A stretch of 64,000 nt of DNA from Pseudisothecium myosuroides (lineage: Eukaryota; Streptophyta; Bryopsida; Hypnales; Lembophyllaceae). The stretch is from assembly GCA_951799445.1 (NCBI GenBank), contig OX637296.1, positions 6,076,001 to 6,140,000 of the forward strand, read 5' to 3'. The notes under the pieces are model-generated. The model had not been told where the DNA came from and ran no database searches. It worked only from the letters and a program-made list of their open reading frames with translations. Shown piece by piece: positions 1 to 11,961 of the stretch. Position 1 is the first letter of the stretch. Every line of letters begins with the position of its first letter. Made by a program: the position numbers and the translations under genes.

Positions 1-1700
1 TTATCCATCTCGAGCGGTTTGAAATAGGATCAAATTCAAAAAAATTGAAATTTTAATAGAAAAAATACGATCTTTGTTTGAAATTTCCCTGTGCAAAATT
101 AGCCTTCCACAAAAAAAAGACTTGATGTTCAAGAAACAAAAATTTAAAGTGTTAAGGCTAGACAAAACAATAAGTTGTCAATGGTTTTTTTAAAACACAC
201 AATTTAGACTCCATAGGGGTCTTTTTTGGTACCGAGAGGCCTCTAGAGGGGTCCCAACCTGTGATCCTTCTCAACATACCTTTACCTTTGCCAACACATT
301 TGGATCTTGATCCAAACCTAAAAATGTAAAATTGAATGATTGAACGTCATTAATAACTATATTTTGAATTTGAGAAATAATAACGATGGATGCCATTTCT
401 ACAACAAGCCCACCCTCATCCTAATTTGGTATTTGACAAACAAAAACCCAACTTCTGAATGCTAGACAAATAAGAAATTGAAAATTTATTTTGAAAACAA
501 ACAAGCATGAGTCGACCTTGTTGAAGTCTCTCTCGATATCGAGAAACCCCTGAAAAGATCTCGACCTATGCATCACGTCCCTCGCAAGCCTTGAATTCCA
601 AGTTTGGATCTTTCATCTAAACCAAAAAAACTAATATGTAATGATGGATCATTCAATAATATTTTGATTTTGATTTTTAAAAATTGAAAGATGCATGCTA
701 TGACCACTGCAAGGCTACCCTCATCCTTACTTGGTGTTCAAAAAACGAAAATCCAACTTGTGAATGCTAGACAAACAAAGGCCAGCAGGGCAAGTGCAAA
801 GGCGTAGTTGTTTGCTTGTTTTGTTGTAGGTGCACTAGGGTTCCCTCGGATTTTTTTGTCTGACCTTGTACCAAGGTATTTAGTAGGAAAGGATGAAATC
901 TAAAACCCCAATATATCGATTGATAGAGTATGGTTTTCTAAAATCCTATGAAAGGAGATTTCACCACGTTGAGGAGGACAGAACTTGACATTTGGATGTT
1001 ACATTGGACGCTATTGTGGACATAAAAACTCAAGTTTGTTTTATTTGACGTCATCTAAAACCCGTCACTAAAACATAAAAAAACGTGACATAAAACATGG
1101 GTTTCTTATAGTGATTCTATTTTTCTTACAATTACCCATGCTTTTGGTATAAGTTGCTGTTGCAGGGTTTTTATTGCCTTACACAATCTTTGTGACACAT
1201 TTCTTCTTTGTGAGGGTTTGTAGAACAAAGCACGCCTTAACCAATGTCTTTGACAATCAAACTTTGATTTTGTTTATATTTTGATTTTTAAGACTCAAAA
1301 GATTTATGCCATGGCTACCGCAAGGTCTCCTTCCTCCTAACTTGGTATCCGAGAAGCAAAAATGCAACTTGGTGCTTGACAAACAATAGTTTATAAAACA
1401 TGTTTTTTTAAAAGTACAAGTTGGAATTTGCAAGGACTTTTCTTGATGCTGAGAGGCTCCTAGAAGGGTTTTAATTTGTGAACCCCCGCCCTAGAAACTT
1501 TGCTTGCGGCCTAAGTTTGAATTTTTGATCCAAATTTAAAAAAAAATTGAAATTGAATGATAGAAATTTGTTAATGACTATATTAGGATTCTAAAAACTC
1601 TCATAATGAATGCCATTTCTTTTGCAAATCCACCCTCATCCTAATTTGGTGTTCAAAAAATGGGAATTCATCTTGCAAAAGTTAGAGAAACAACAAATTG
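1..1700. repeat. Degenerate ~303-bp tandem-like repeat array
   Basis: A block containing a variant of CCACCCTCATCCTAATTTGG, followed by a 'gacaaacaaaaa ... aacttg ... gctagacaaa' string, recurs near 118, 405, 709, 1318 and 1620. The spacings are about 302-304 bp, or twice that between 709 and 1318. The flanking sequence (atccaaacctaaaa ... attgaatgat ... atgccatttct) also recurs. The copies are well diverged. The unit expected near 1013 is replaced by unrelated DNA that includes a MITE end at 1113. No coding capacity is visible. This looks like an old satellite-like or internally repetitive element. The period was read by eye. Confidence 0.6.
1047..1113. mobile_element. Truncated end of a CACTATAAG-type MITE
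   Basis: The right end reads gtttcttatagtg, preceded by 'aaaacccgtcactaaaaca' and 'gtgacataaaacatgg'. This matches the right terminus of the complete elements at 16391-16586 and 19176-19445. No matching left terminus (cactataagaaac) is present nearby, so it is a fragment or a rearranged copy. Confidence 0.5.
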
Positions 1701-2727
1701 GACAATAACAAGTTCAAAATTGAATCCTCAAGATTCTCAAAGCCATGATAAATGTTCAATAGCAGATTCAATAATGAATTGAAACTTCCAAAGTATCAAC
1801 AAACTTTGGATTAGAAGTTATCTCCTCTTCCCGCGGGATTGCTACCGCTATGGTTAGAGCGTCACCACTTCTTAAACCTCCGTTGACGTGCATGATTGTA
1901 GTGTTCACTTTGTCGCCATGCGTCTTACAACAAACACATTTGCCTCAATGATCCACAAATGCAAAGATCCAAGCATACACTCTTGTAAGTCTATGTGAAA
2001 GGGAAGGCGTGCAAAGAAGGAGAAAGATTGGAGCCCTACAACGACGGTGTTATAGGGCCTAAGATTTGGCGACTTAGGGTTCTGATGGTTTGGCTTTGTT
2101 TGGATTCTAGGTTTAGTGGCTTGCTTTTATTCTTGAATCCATCCCTTCTTTGGTATGACCCTTCCTTGGTCCTTCATCTGGCTCTTCTTTGCCCTACTTC
2201 TTTAAATATTTTTAATTTTTTTTGGAAACACAAGGGCAATTTTTATTGATCTTAAATAATTTTTTGTGTGATTATTAAGATTGTTTAGGTTTAAATTTTG
2301 AATCTTATTTGCTGACAGTATAACATGAATATAATATGTGAAATTAGAATATCTATAACCATCTCTGTGAATTTCATTATGGCAAATTTTTGTTTGTTAG
2401 GATTTTGTAGTACTATTAGTTTTGTGAAATTTTTTAAATATCCATCCGCCTATTTCTACCTTATTAGCATAAATGATTTGCTTTAATGATTGCCAAAATA
2501 TGCTACAATCCAATCATTGCAAATATATGAAAATTTTGTACCCTTATTTTGTAGTTGTCTTGTCAATTCAATAAACTAGAAAGTTTATCAATTTACATGG
2601 ATTTTGAGCTTTCACTCTAAAAAAGTCTGTAATTTAGGATTAAATTTTATAATGCCTATAATTACAAAGATTTGGTTTATTTTAGGTTACAATAGTTTTG
2701 TCCTAGGCCTTAAATATTATTAACGTT
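1701..2727. other. AT-rich intergenic DNA, nothing recognised
   Basis: The DNA is AT-rich with only short, low-complexity reading frames. The longest (1995-2249) starts at a GTG and has no recognisable domain. No RNA gene, no convincing splice-flanked exon and no terminal inverted repeat were seen. Confidence 0.5.
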
Positions 2728-2929
2728 CACTAGAAGAAAATTGCGTTGGAACCCACAAAACCATGTGGGATTGGTTTTGTTAAGTTCCTAGTTTCCAACA
2801 TTAAATTTTGTAGAATTCCAACGCAAAATTCTGCAGAATTCCAACGCAGAAATCTGCGTTGGAAACTAGGAACTCAGCAAAACCAATCCCACATGGTTTT
2901 GTGGGTTCCAATGCAGTTTTTTTCTAGTG
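2728..2929. mobile_element. CACTA-type hairpin MITE, 202 bp
   Basis: The ends are CACTAGAAGAAAATTGCGTT and, on the other strand, CACTAGAAAAAAACTGCATT. The complementarity continues inward through the 'ggaacccacaaaaccatgtgggattgg' block, so nearly the whole element folds into one hairpin. It is flanked by a 3-bp direct duplication, GTT (2725-2727 and 2930-2932). CACTA-type ends with a 3-bp target duplication are typical of non-autonomous CACTA (En/Spm) elements. It carries no coding region, so an autonomous partner elsewhere would have had to mobilise it. Confidence 0.85.
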
Positions 2930-3937
2930 GTTTCTTCTACCAATTCCATCTCATGAATATCAAAGTACTACACTAGGGGATATTCTTCAAATTTGCTTTA
3001 CATTATAAAAACCTTGCAGTTTTAGTGGCGTTACGGTAAAATAGCTATTATTTTGGCAAACGTTAGAGTTGTTGTGACTTTAGAAGAGGACTCCAATTTC
3101 ACCTGGACATCGGAAAAAACAAGCTGATGTCAGATCCAAAACAGGGGCATGTTTTAATGGACAACAATGTTGCAAAGAACAGGGAAAAGGATGTCAATTT
3201 GTTTCTTAGAACATCCCGGTTAACAAGTATCTAACACGTTAGCTTGGTTAATGATTTCTAGAGTAGGGAACTTCAATAAAATCAGTGCGCACACTTTTCA
3301 TGTTGACCGGCTGTTGAATAACTTTGGAAGGGAGATGGACCCTGCCAATCTCCATAATTTCAGCAATGCAGGCAAATATAATGTCCTTCCATGGAAATAT
3401 ATGTATTCATCTAGCATGCGCAAGCTTTGTAAAGTGAAAGTATATTTAGGAAATGCAGGAAGGTTTGCCTCTGCTCATCAAAATTATATTCTAATAGAAG
3501 TAAAATGAAACACGATGCTACACTAAATACTAAAATTAGGTTGTCCCACACTATATAAATATTTATTACAATTTAACAAGCACCTGACGCTTGAATTGTG
3601 CGATTATGATTTGTCATTCTAATATGACTCACTACATTTTCATTAATGTATTAGGTTTACATCCGAAAAAACAAGGAATACTCTTGCTTAGCTAAAACAA
3701 GCTTTAATTAGATCCTAGATGGATTAAGATGCTGCTAAATAGAACTTGCTTCACTTCATTGAAGCTGAAACTGGAAGCATGGATAAAGACATCTACAGTG
3801 CACTGCAGATTACAAACTACACTAAAAATATAATATAGATGTTTACAGTTTGCCCAACTTCCATGCTTATCCAAGCAACTCAACTTCATCTTTGAAAAAT
3901 TTGGACAACTGCACTCTGGAAAACAAAAAATTGTTAT
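2930..3937. other. Intergenic, nothing recognised
   Basis: Contains a short open frame (3251-3508, non-canonical start) and no recognisable domain, RNA gene or structured repeat. Confidence 0.45.
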
Positions 3938-4160
3938 CTCATTTCGGGAGTGTCCGGGCGCAAACTTAAGCAACTGGGCGCGGACTTAAGGAATTCCTAC
4001 TTCATTTCCAAAACCTTCTCATTTCGGGAGTGTCCGGGCGCGAACTTAAGCGACTGGACGCGGACTTAAGGAATTCCTACTTCACTTCCAAAACCTTCTC
4101 ATTTCGGGAGTGTCCGGGCTCGGACTTAAGCGACTGGGCGCGGATGTAATTCTCATTCTG
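3938..4160. repeat. 80-bp tandem repeat, about 2.8 copies
   Basis: Units begin 'ctcatttcgggagtgtccgg' at 3938, 4018 and 4098, exactly 80 bp apart. Each contains two similar half motifs (gcgcgaacttaag and gcgcggacttaag), then 'gaattcctacttca.ttccaaaacctt'. Copies 1 and 2 differ at only a few positions and copy 3 is partial. The unit is more GC-rich than the surrounding DNA. No coding frame runs through it convincingly. Confidence 0.85.
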
Positions 4161-5240
4161 AGATTCTAACCTTGACATCAAAGAGACAATGTAACCAATA
4201 TAGGGAACCATTGTGACTTTTAGAATGTGGGCATTCAAAGTTAGGGCCGACGTTCAATTGTTTTGCTGTTTTGTTGTTGGGGCCTTTGGGTTCATGCAAA
4301 CAATTTTGCTCGCTCGGATCTTGGGATGGACATCTAGTAACAATAGAGTAGGATACGCACGGACAAGTTGTATGCCTTCTTCTCCACCAAAGAGCCGTCG
4401 AGGTGAATTCACTTGCCTTTGAAGAAGTACAAAACCGGCATTTTCAAGGGCTAAAATTTCAGCCTTCAAAGGTTTTGTGCCTACTTTGACACGGTCGGCA
4501 CAGATAGCACAGATAACACCCACTTGCGCCATGTTCCCTTTACGCATTGTTCAATGTTGTCGTTGCAGAATTAAAATTCTGTGCGATCATTCTGATTTTT
4601 TTGTAGTTCACCATGCGACTTGTAAATGTTGGTGCAGTTGTCGCAATGTTGTTTTGAATGATTCTGGCTGTGTACTTCTTTGTAATTGCTTGAAGTGCAA
4701 AACATACTTTTGCTAATGTTTTTGGCAATTGGAAAATGTGCCATTGTGCCTTGTCACACACAGTCTCTTTGATTGCTGTCACGTGAGTCCACTGACGAGG
4801 ACCAGATTGCCTAAGGTACGTTCTTGTCAAGTGACATCTCATCATGGGCTTCCACGTTCACAGGGTGTGTGACCTCTTTTAGAGTTTGATTGAGATCATA
4901 TGCACTTGTTGTCGCTCTAAACACCCTTGTATGAATGCAAGGATGAGAGAAATTCACCTTATTAGGCCTATGCAAGTCAAACTTGTAGCCTAGAGGCATG
5001 TCAGCCTTTCTTTTTTGTGACCCAAATACTTCTTGACCTTCGATATGGAGCTCCCTACTAACAAATTCTTCGACTCCCAGAATTTTCAAAATAGCAAAGC
5101 ACTTTGGGATTCCTTGTTCTCTCTATCAATTGTTGTGTAACTCTTAGCATTAGCTCTTCCTTCTCCGGCCCAGTTCTTGCTTGATTTTCCTTTAGGTAGT
5201 GGTAATACTTGACCATTTGCAAGAATGCTCTCACAAAATT
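4161..5240 (-). pseudogene. Possible decayed coding relic, unidentified
   Basis: On the minus strand, several protein-like stretches lie head to tail in different frames: 5279-5058, 5089-4811, 4845-4540 and 4547-4254. Their composition looks protein-like (for example KETVCDKAQWHIFQLPKTLA and EEELMLRVTQQLIERTRNPK-type segments), but no domain is recognised. The frame changes and stops argue against a working gene. It may be a dead gene or a transposon-borne fragment. A codon-aware protein search would settle it. Confidence 0.25.
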
Positions 5241-5383
5241 CACTAGTAGAAAACAGGGTCCTAAATGACTTGTCCACAATGATTGCAGAAGTCATTTTTT
5301 GTACACAATGACTACAAAATGACTGCAAAGTGACTGTTGCAGTCATTGTCGACAAGTTATTTATAGCCTGTTTTCTACTAGTG
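5241..5383. mobile_element. CACTA-type hairpin MITE, 143 bp
   Basis: Left end CACTAGTAGAAAACAGG, right end CCTGTTTTCTACTAGTG, flanked by the 3-bp duplication ATT (5238-5240 and 5384-5386). The interior repeats 'aatgactgcaa/gcagtcatt' palindromes around the centre. It shares the CACTAGTAGAAAA terminus with the elements at 14684 and 15176 but has a different core. Confidence 0.85.
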
Positions 5384-6405
5384 ATTGTCTAATGTGTCAA
5401 TGTATAAATCATTTCTATGATTTCTTGATTGCTAAAGCCACTTGTTGTGGACTGTCTCCGCGAGGTTGCACGACGGCAATTCAGTTTTTTCAGATGAAGT
5501 CACATCTTGCAATTATGGATACAAAATACCAATTTGTACAAAGTACAAAGTGAATGCTGAGTGCTGCATAATCATCTTACCCCCACGACGTTGTCACCAG
5601 GGATGTCAGAGTTCAAATTCACGTTTGTGAATATGTTCGTGGAGTCACGCGCCAACGCTACCAAGGACACTGTTCTGCTTGGCATAAGAGAAGTTGTGAG
5701 GAAGAGTGGGAAACTGATGGCCACATGCTGTGGTGAATGTCGTCGTATATTTGATGTCTGTAGAAGCAAGTAGACATCGACTCGGACGTTAGCGGAGACG
5801 GTCCCCAACGTAGGTTAGGGCACCCCCAACGTTGACGTGGCAAACCATGTCAACACATTTGAATGCCACGTCAGCACATTTTATTGCCACGTCAGTTGTG
5901 GTGGCCCATCTTTTTTGCACGGGCACACCGTTTGCCTGCCCCTCTTCCCTTTCTTTTACCTTAGGCACCCTTTTTACATTAAACCACAATAAAAATAATT
6001 AACTTACTTGCGGTCAAAATGCCCTCCTGTCCTAACGTGGCAACCAGTGTTTCTGCGGATGCTATGTAAAACCTCAGCACGCCATTGTTCGTGTCCCTTA
6101 AAACATCACTGTTATCTAAGACATCACCATATTTTTACTCTAGTATGTGGGTGCTATACCGAACATCCACAGAAATCCAGCTCCACAGGCCATCCGCCCG
6201 TGGACATTGTGACGTCCATGTCCAAGGTGTGACACCAGAAAAAACATGGGTTTCTTCTAGTGTAATATCAGTTACCTATAGCTTGCTGGATATTTTGTAC
6301 TATAGAATATGAAGATATGGAATTGGAAAGATGAAGTTCATTCACAACCTCAAGAGAATGTATAATTTGCAGTCCTCAATGGTGCATAGCCTGTCAAAGA
6401 AAGAA
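5384..6405. other. Intergenic; possible truncated MITE end at 6262
   Basis: Contains repeated 'gccacgtcagc/gttgacgtggc' strings around 5830-5900 and a terminus-like string 'aaaacatgggtttcttctagtg' ending at 6262, which resembles CACTA MITE right ends. No matching left end is seen. The short reading frames have no recognised domain. Confidence 0.35.
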
Positions 6406-7760
6406 GGTCCTTTTGGCCCCAAGAGGGACTTCATAGAGTTCCTGACCATGCAACAAATTTACAAAATCCGCAACACTGTACCCTAGTAACAACCTACACG
6501 CAAAACTGTTTCAAGTGTGCATACAATATTAGTGGGAAAAAGTCCTCTCGGCTCCAAGAGGGACTTGGTAGGTGCCCTGACCATGCACCAAATCTTACAA
6601 TCCAAAAATGTTTATACCAGTGACAAGGTGAATGTAGATCTGTTTCAATTGCGCATACCCTTCCTTAGGAAAAGGACCTGGGTGATTGCAAGAAACACTT
6701 GTACTATTTGTTGTGTTTTGCATTTTTGGAATTTTAGTACTTTTTGTACTATGAGTCATCTTTAGTACTATTGAAGGCATGTAACATAAAATTCGAATGG
6801 TCAATTGAATTTCAAATTTACTATTCTGACAACATGTGATGTTCATCATTGGATGACAAAAATGGATGTAAATACTTAATTTTCCATTAAAAAAAATTTT
6901 AATTGGCAGATAGAAGGTATTATGAGCCGCAATAGTACTATTGAGTCTTTCTGTGTACCCTGAAGTACTATTTTGAGCCACATGCTACAATTTACCCTAG
7001 GAAATGAGACTTTCTCGTTTCTATTTTTGAAAATTAGGAAATGAGTTTGAAATTTTTATTTTAAAAATGGCCATTGTTGCCGACTAAGAGCAAAGTAGGA
7101 AGATCAAAGTTAGAACTAAAAGAACATTTTTAATTCAACATAAATTCAACTTGAATATAGCACACTTTAAGCCAATATAAAATACACGTAGAATTTTTTT
7201 TTTGAAAATCCCTCTTCTGAGAAGGTGTATTTCTATTAGAAGAGCTAGCCTACCAAATTTGATGATGTAACTCTTCAAAAAAGGTACTCGATAGTACTAA
7301 AAAACACCAAAATCGCATATGTGAGTATGTGACATATATTCAAAATTCAGTTTCACCTATTAAATTAATTTTGAAAAAATTCAAAAAATTCAAATGGATT
7401 TCCTTTTGCTATAGAAATCTTGCTTTTGAATTTCATGTTCATTCAATCATTTTTGCAATACTTATGGGACAAAACAACTTCCACATTGGACGTGTGACGG
7501 AAAATAGTACAAGTGTATCTTGCAATCACCCACCTCTTGGCCTTAGAAAGTGCCCTAACCATGCACAAATGTCCAACATTCAAAGCACTTCACTGTAGTT
7601 GCAAGCTTCTAACAAATATTCCTGTAGGTGGAGAATCCATCAATGCCGCTATATGTCTCGGCTCCGAGTAGGACTTTGAAGGTGCTCTCACCATGAGACA
7701 AATGTATTGCATTTAGAATGTTTTGCCGACGTGCTGTAGAAAGAATAGCACGACATAGTT
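6406..7760 (-). repeat. About four ~130-bp coding-like repeats
   Basis: Related units start near 6406, 6541 and 6655 (the last resuming at 7532 after a transposon) and near 7650. They share '(tt)gg(c)(t)cc(a)aga(g)ggactt..', 'gtgccctgaccatgcac(c)aaa' and 'caatccaaaa' blocks. On the minus strand the shared core reads like VHGQGTYQVPLGAE or LSHGESTFKVLLGAE. Selection on a protein repeat is suggested by similarity at the peptide level, but most units contain stops. These may be tandemly duplicated exons of a dead gene. The protein family is not recognised with certainty; an ARM-type repeat is one weak possibility. Confidence 0.4.
6682..7531. mobile_element. 850-bp TIR element with ACCT duplication
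   Basis: The left end GGGTGATTGCAAGAAACACT and the right end (other strand) GGGTGATTGCAAGATACACT continue inward as 'tgtactatt'. The direct 4-bp duplication ACCT lies at 6678-6681 and 7532-7535. Removing the element plus one ACCT rejoins a ~130-bp repeat unit (gaaaaggacct|cttggccttagaaagtgccc) that matches its neighbours at 6406 and 6541, which confirms the boundaries. The interior is rich in AGTACTA-type motifs and has no transposase. The superfamily is unclear from a 4-bp duplication. Confidence 0.75.
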
Positions 7761-9400
7761 CATCAGTGAGGACTTCCAAATAATTATATATGATTGTAAT
7801 ATCGGCAAAAAACTTACAAGCTATATAAAATCTCCCTATTGATGATATCAGAAATGCCAAAACGAGAGCTACAACTTCAATCGGCGTAGCACTTCCTTCG
7901 TAGTAGTACCTGATGACAACCACCAGGCTCTGATAGCTAGGTAATGCTCTTCATATTGCTTTGTCAAAATGGCATTTTTTGTACTACTTGCAAAACAAAC
8001 GATGATGATCGTGTAAGTCGGTCCGAATGTCCGCCTTCATATGTTTCTCCATGGATTGTATCCAGAGGAAGAGGCAAGTTTGCTTCCGTTTGGGCATTGA
8101 CAGTTTGACACTGCAATGTTACGTGATCCATATATAGTCCTTATAGCATTCCAATTGGCTTGCACGCTGCTCACCTTAAAGCCCTTAAATTGAATCTCTA
8201 AGAGACCATTTTGTCCTAAAACAGAATTCAAGTTCTTCCAAAAATGAACTTGCGCTGCTCAGTCCTTGGATTGCATTTTGCAACATGCAATTGTCATGAC
8301 CCGACAATAAGTTGAGTTGTAAATGTGGCACGCCATGGTTGTCCAGTCTTTAATATGCTTAATATGATCGAACATCAGCCAAACTTCTTGAAGGTCCCTA
8401 CCCGTTTGCATATGCTTAACCACATCAACTTTGCTCCGAGCCCTACTTTGGACATTTTGAAAATTAATACCTTGTCTACATTGGTTCTTTGTCTTGGTAA
8501 TTTATTTTCTTGTACAAATGCCTAAGTGCTTGACCCCTGCAACTTGGTTATGCTATCAACGATTCCAAATTTTTTCAAATATTTAAAAGAGGTTACCTCA
8601 TTATGTATACTGGGAGAGCTCAAATATTTGCATTTGTCTAAGACTCAGTCTAAGACTGGTACGAGTTCGTCAAGGTCCATTGTTTTAGGCTTCTCTCCGT
8701 CCAGACACAAAAGTAAACCTTTGAGAAGTTCCTTTGTGGTTTCCATGATAATGGAAGAATTCATTGCCGTTGGTGTTCGCTCCAATTGTTCCACAATTAG
8801 AGTTCGGCTTTTCTTCTGCATGTCTCTGAGTTCACCTTCCTTGACTGGGTGTGCATGGCAGCTGAGATGAACGCATGCCCTGGTTAGTATATAATATCCT
8901 GCCATATAATAGACTTGCATACTACAACACACAATAAAAGTCAGAAGCTCTTTACAAATCTTGCATACAAGCGTCAATCCAAGGTGTGTGATTGTCCAAC
9001 ATTAAGTGTAGTAGGTGACAGCCCTTTCCATTCTAATTAGTTCACATCCTTTTTTTGGTGTACACAAGAGAGATATTCACATCCAGGGTTCAGACATTGA
9101 AGATGTCCTAGGCAAACAGATTTGCAGAAGGACAAAACCATCTAGTTGACTATGTTTGTTGTGAGGGTCTTTGACCATGCGTGCCCATCGTACCGCTTAT
9201 CCATCCCAGCCATCTGTTTGGCTTGGGATGAGGTACCACTAGTGTCAACAAGAGGAACTTGAATATAACATTGGCATTGAAAGAGGGAGGCAACATTGTC
9301 ACTCTATTAATTTCAATACTATCATAGCTGAGTTTAGACAAGACGTTCCTGCATCCTTTCAAACCACAAAGTGCTCTCAAGAAAACAACGACGGAAACCG
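7600..9400 (-). pseudogene. Minus-strand coding-like fragments, unidentified
   Basis: Open minus-strand stretches at 7923-7609, 8231-8037, 8977-8645 and 9380-9150 carry protein-like segments, for example EQLERTPTAMNSSIIMETTK followed by ELLKGLLL, and a hydrophobic stretch VEVVALVLAFLISSIGRFYI-like. The spacing could reflect exons, but no consistent set of splice sites or a complete product could be assembled. It may belong with the ~130-bp repeats upstream as remains of one gene. The family is not recognised. Confidence 0.25.
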
Positions 9401-11318
9401 CAGACCCATGTAAGATTCGTACTCAGGGAGATCACTCTATGCATATTTTGTGCACCACGTGCGGCGATGGGGTATTTACCTCATAGGTGGAAATAAAAGG
9501 GTCCCTATAATTACATAATTTAGAAAAATGGCCTATATTACATCCTATATTATTACTTATAATTTTTATGGCAATGCAAATTTAAGTAGGGTATATTATT
9601 TATAAGAAAAAAAAATTGATCGAAAAGCAAATTGAAAGGAAAAGTATAAGGGTAAAAAGTGCACACAAAAAAAGTTTGTGTTGTGGGTTTTTTAACAATG
9701 CGTGATCATGACACAACTTTTTTCAACTTCCTTCAATCAAAATGTTGAACCATTAATGAGTCCATAAACACATACACTTCCAAATGTATAATAGAAATGC
9801 AACATTAGACTTCCGCAGAGGTCCCTAAAATTTGAAACAACCTACATGTAGGGTCAAATCTATTTTTCTTACTCTTTGAATGAAGTCAACATTGTTTGCC
9901 TAAACTCCAAAGAATCAACTCTAAAATAATTTACCAAAATCTCTGAAAAAGGTTAGTGATACATTACCCATACAAATGAAAGCATCATATCATTCAAACA
10001 TGCAATTGAATTAAAGTTCCAACCTCACAAACATGGCATAGCAAAAGTGCAATTGGATTGAAATTAGAAACAATATTTAGTCATCATGCTTGCACAAAAA
10101 TCTCAATTCTTTAGTTGTGTTCATAAACACAAGCTCCTACTCAGAGATATCTTAAAATTTACTAAATCATTTACATCATATTGGTAGTACTATTATTGTT
10201 GCCAATGAATCCAATACAAAACTGTAAATGTTTAGGGTAAAAAATTGAACATATAATTGAACTGATTGAACATATCTTTGAACTGAAGTGCATGTTCATC
10301 CACCAAAACCTCGGAAGATGGAGTATTTTTCACCCACTTCCTTCAAATCCAGCTTTATGAAATGTATCCTACTAATGACAGTACAGGGAATTCAATTCTG
10401 TAGCTACTTAATTACTTGTACTAATTTTGAAAGGCCCAGATTTTTTGGCTACATATATTATTTATACTTGATTTCCTCCTTTCCATGTTCCCTAATTTAT
10501 TTGTAAGTTCTGTATAAATTTTATTTCAAAAGAACATTTGCTATCTATATTATGCCGCACGTAGTTTTGAAAATGCGCTAAGTGACCTCCCCGGGGATTT
10601 GTAGTTCAGGCGTCATGGTAACACTATGATTAGAATGAAAAATCAAAATCATAGTGAATCAATTTGTGTGAATTATGGTTAATGGATAAATTATAGTTCT
10701 AATGGTTATTAAATTTTTGGTTATATGTTATTAACTACATTTAAAACTATAACCATTTATATTTGATTCATTGGATTTTCATTACATTTTTGAAATTTAG
10801 TACCTTTTCTGTAGTGAGTTGGAACACTACAAAACAAAGTTCCCCTCTCCACATAGAACTTTCTAATGATTGATACTAAGAACACAACTAGGGGACACAT
10901 GTTTCTGGAGATCTCATTGTAACAAACTAAATAAAAAAAACAAATAGCCTAACTAAAGGTATGGACAATTGCATGTCCTATCCTAAAATTGAATTTTTTT
11001 TCCAAAAATTCATGATTCTCAATTTTTGATACTATGAAAATGTTCTTTTCCATAAAAAGGTGCCTCCAACTAATTGAATTGCTTATTTTGATGTTTGTGG
11101 GTGTTTTCACCTTAAATTTGCCCTTTTACACAAACCCTTCAAAGATATAGTACAATAAAAGAGGTCCGGCGTTTCAAAGGCGCGAAGGCCCATACTCGTC
11201 AAGTCGGTACCGCTGTATCTTACCCTACTTTGGCCTTCCTACCCTTGTCCATCTCATGCACATTTACTGTCAATCCTTTCTCTCCAAAATTGCAACATGG
11301 ATTCCTCTCGCTTGATGC
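9401..11318. other. AT-rich intergenic DNA, nothing recognised
   Basis: Low-complexity AT-rich sequence with only short frames. A weak, diverged inverted similarity (atgaaaaatca ... / ...attcattggattttcat) at 10630-10800 was seen but not strong enough to call an element. Confidence 0.45.
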
Positions 11319-11510
11319 TTGCATGAGTTGGAAGCAATTTGTGATCACTTGAGGAATTGGATTGGCAATTCTTCTTTAACTTGGATGTCTCGAGATTGCG
11401 GGAACAGGGGAGAGGCATTGGAAGAGGCAAAGTGCTACTACAACCAATTCGGTCGGTCGGGTGCTTCTGCGCTTTGTATTTGGTACATTTTTTACACTCT
11501 GCGTCATTCC

Positions 11511-11619
11511 TTGCTGGTATTAGAAGCTGTTAAAGATTTGTCATGTGCGATCTAGCTGTGAAGACTTGCTGGCATTAGAAGTTGTTAAAGATTTGTCATG
11601 TGCGATCTAGCTGTGAAGA
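11511..11619. repeat. 55-bp tandem duplication
   Basis: The block beginning ttgctggtattagaagctgt at 11511 is repeated from 11566 with two or three substitutions and the same ending, tctagctgtgaaga. The period is 55 bp. It lies at the end of a short open stretch (11319-11555) without a recognised domain. Confidence 0.8.
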
Positions 11620-11961
11620 GCTCGTGGCGGACTCTTATTTAAGGTTTGCTCCATGGATCGTCGCTCATCAATTAGAGTGTTTTTCGAGGATGGGAGCAGT
11701 GTAGAGGAACTATGGAGCAGGCTCAAATTTCTATTGGGTTTGGAGCAGGAAGAAGAGTCTAATTCTGTACTGAATAATGAATTGTAATGTTTAAGAAGAT
11801 CAACAGGTAGGGGATCTTTTTGAGCTTCTTTATTTAACCTATGCGGGATGACTTAGTTGGCCTTATTACAAACCTACTACAACGCTTTGTAGGATTTGTA
11901 ATTATGAGCATCCTCTAAGAGCACCCTTAAATTTAGATCAAGATCTTCATTTCAAAGGGGC

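Noticed and set aside
9150..9380. Retrotransposon gag/pol fragment
   Set aside because: No RT, integrase or protease motif could be read in the frame.
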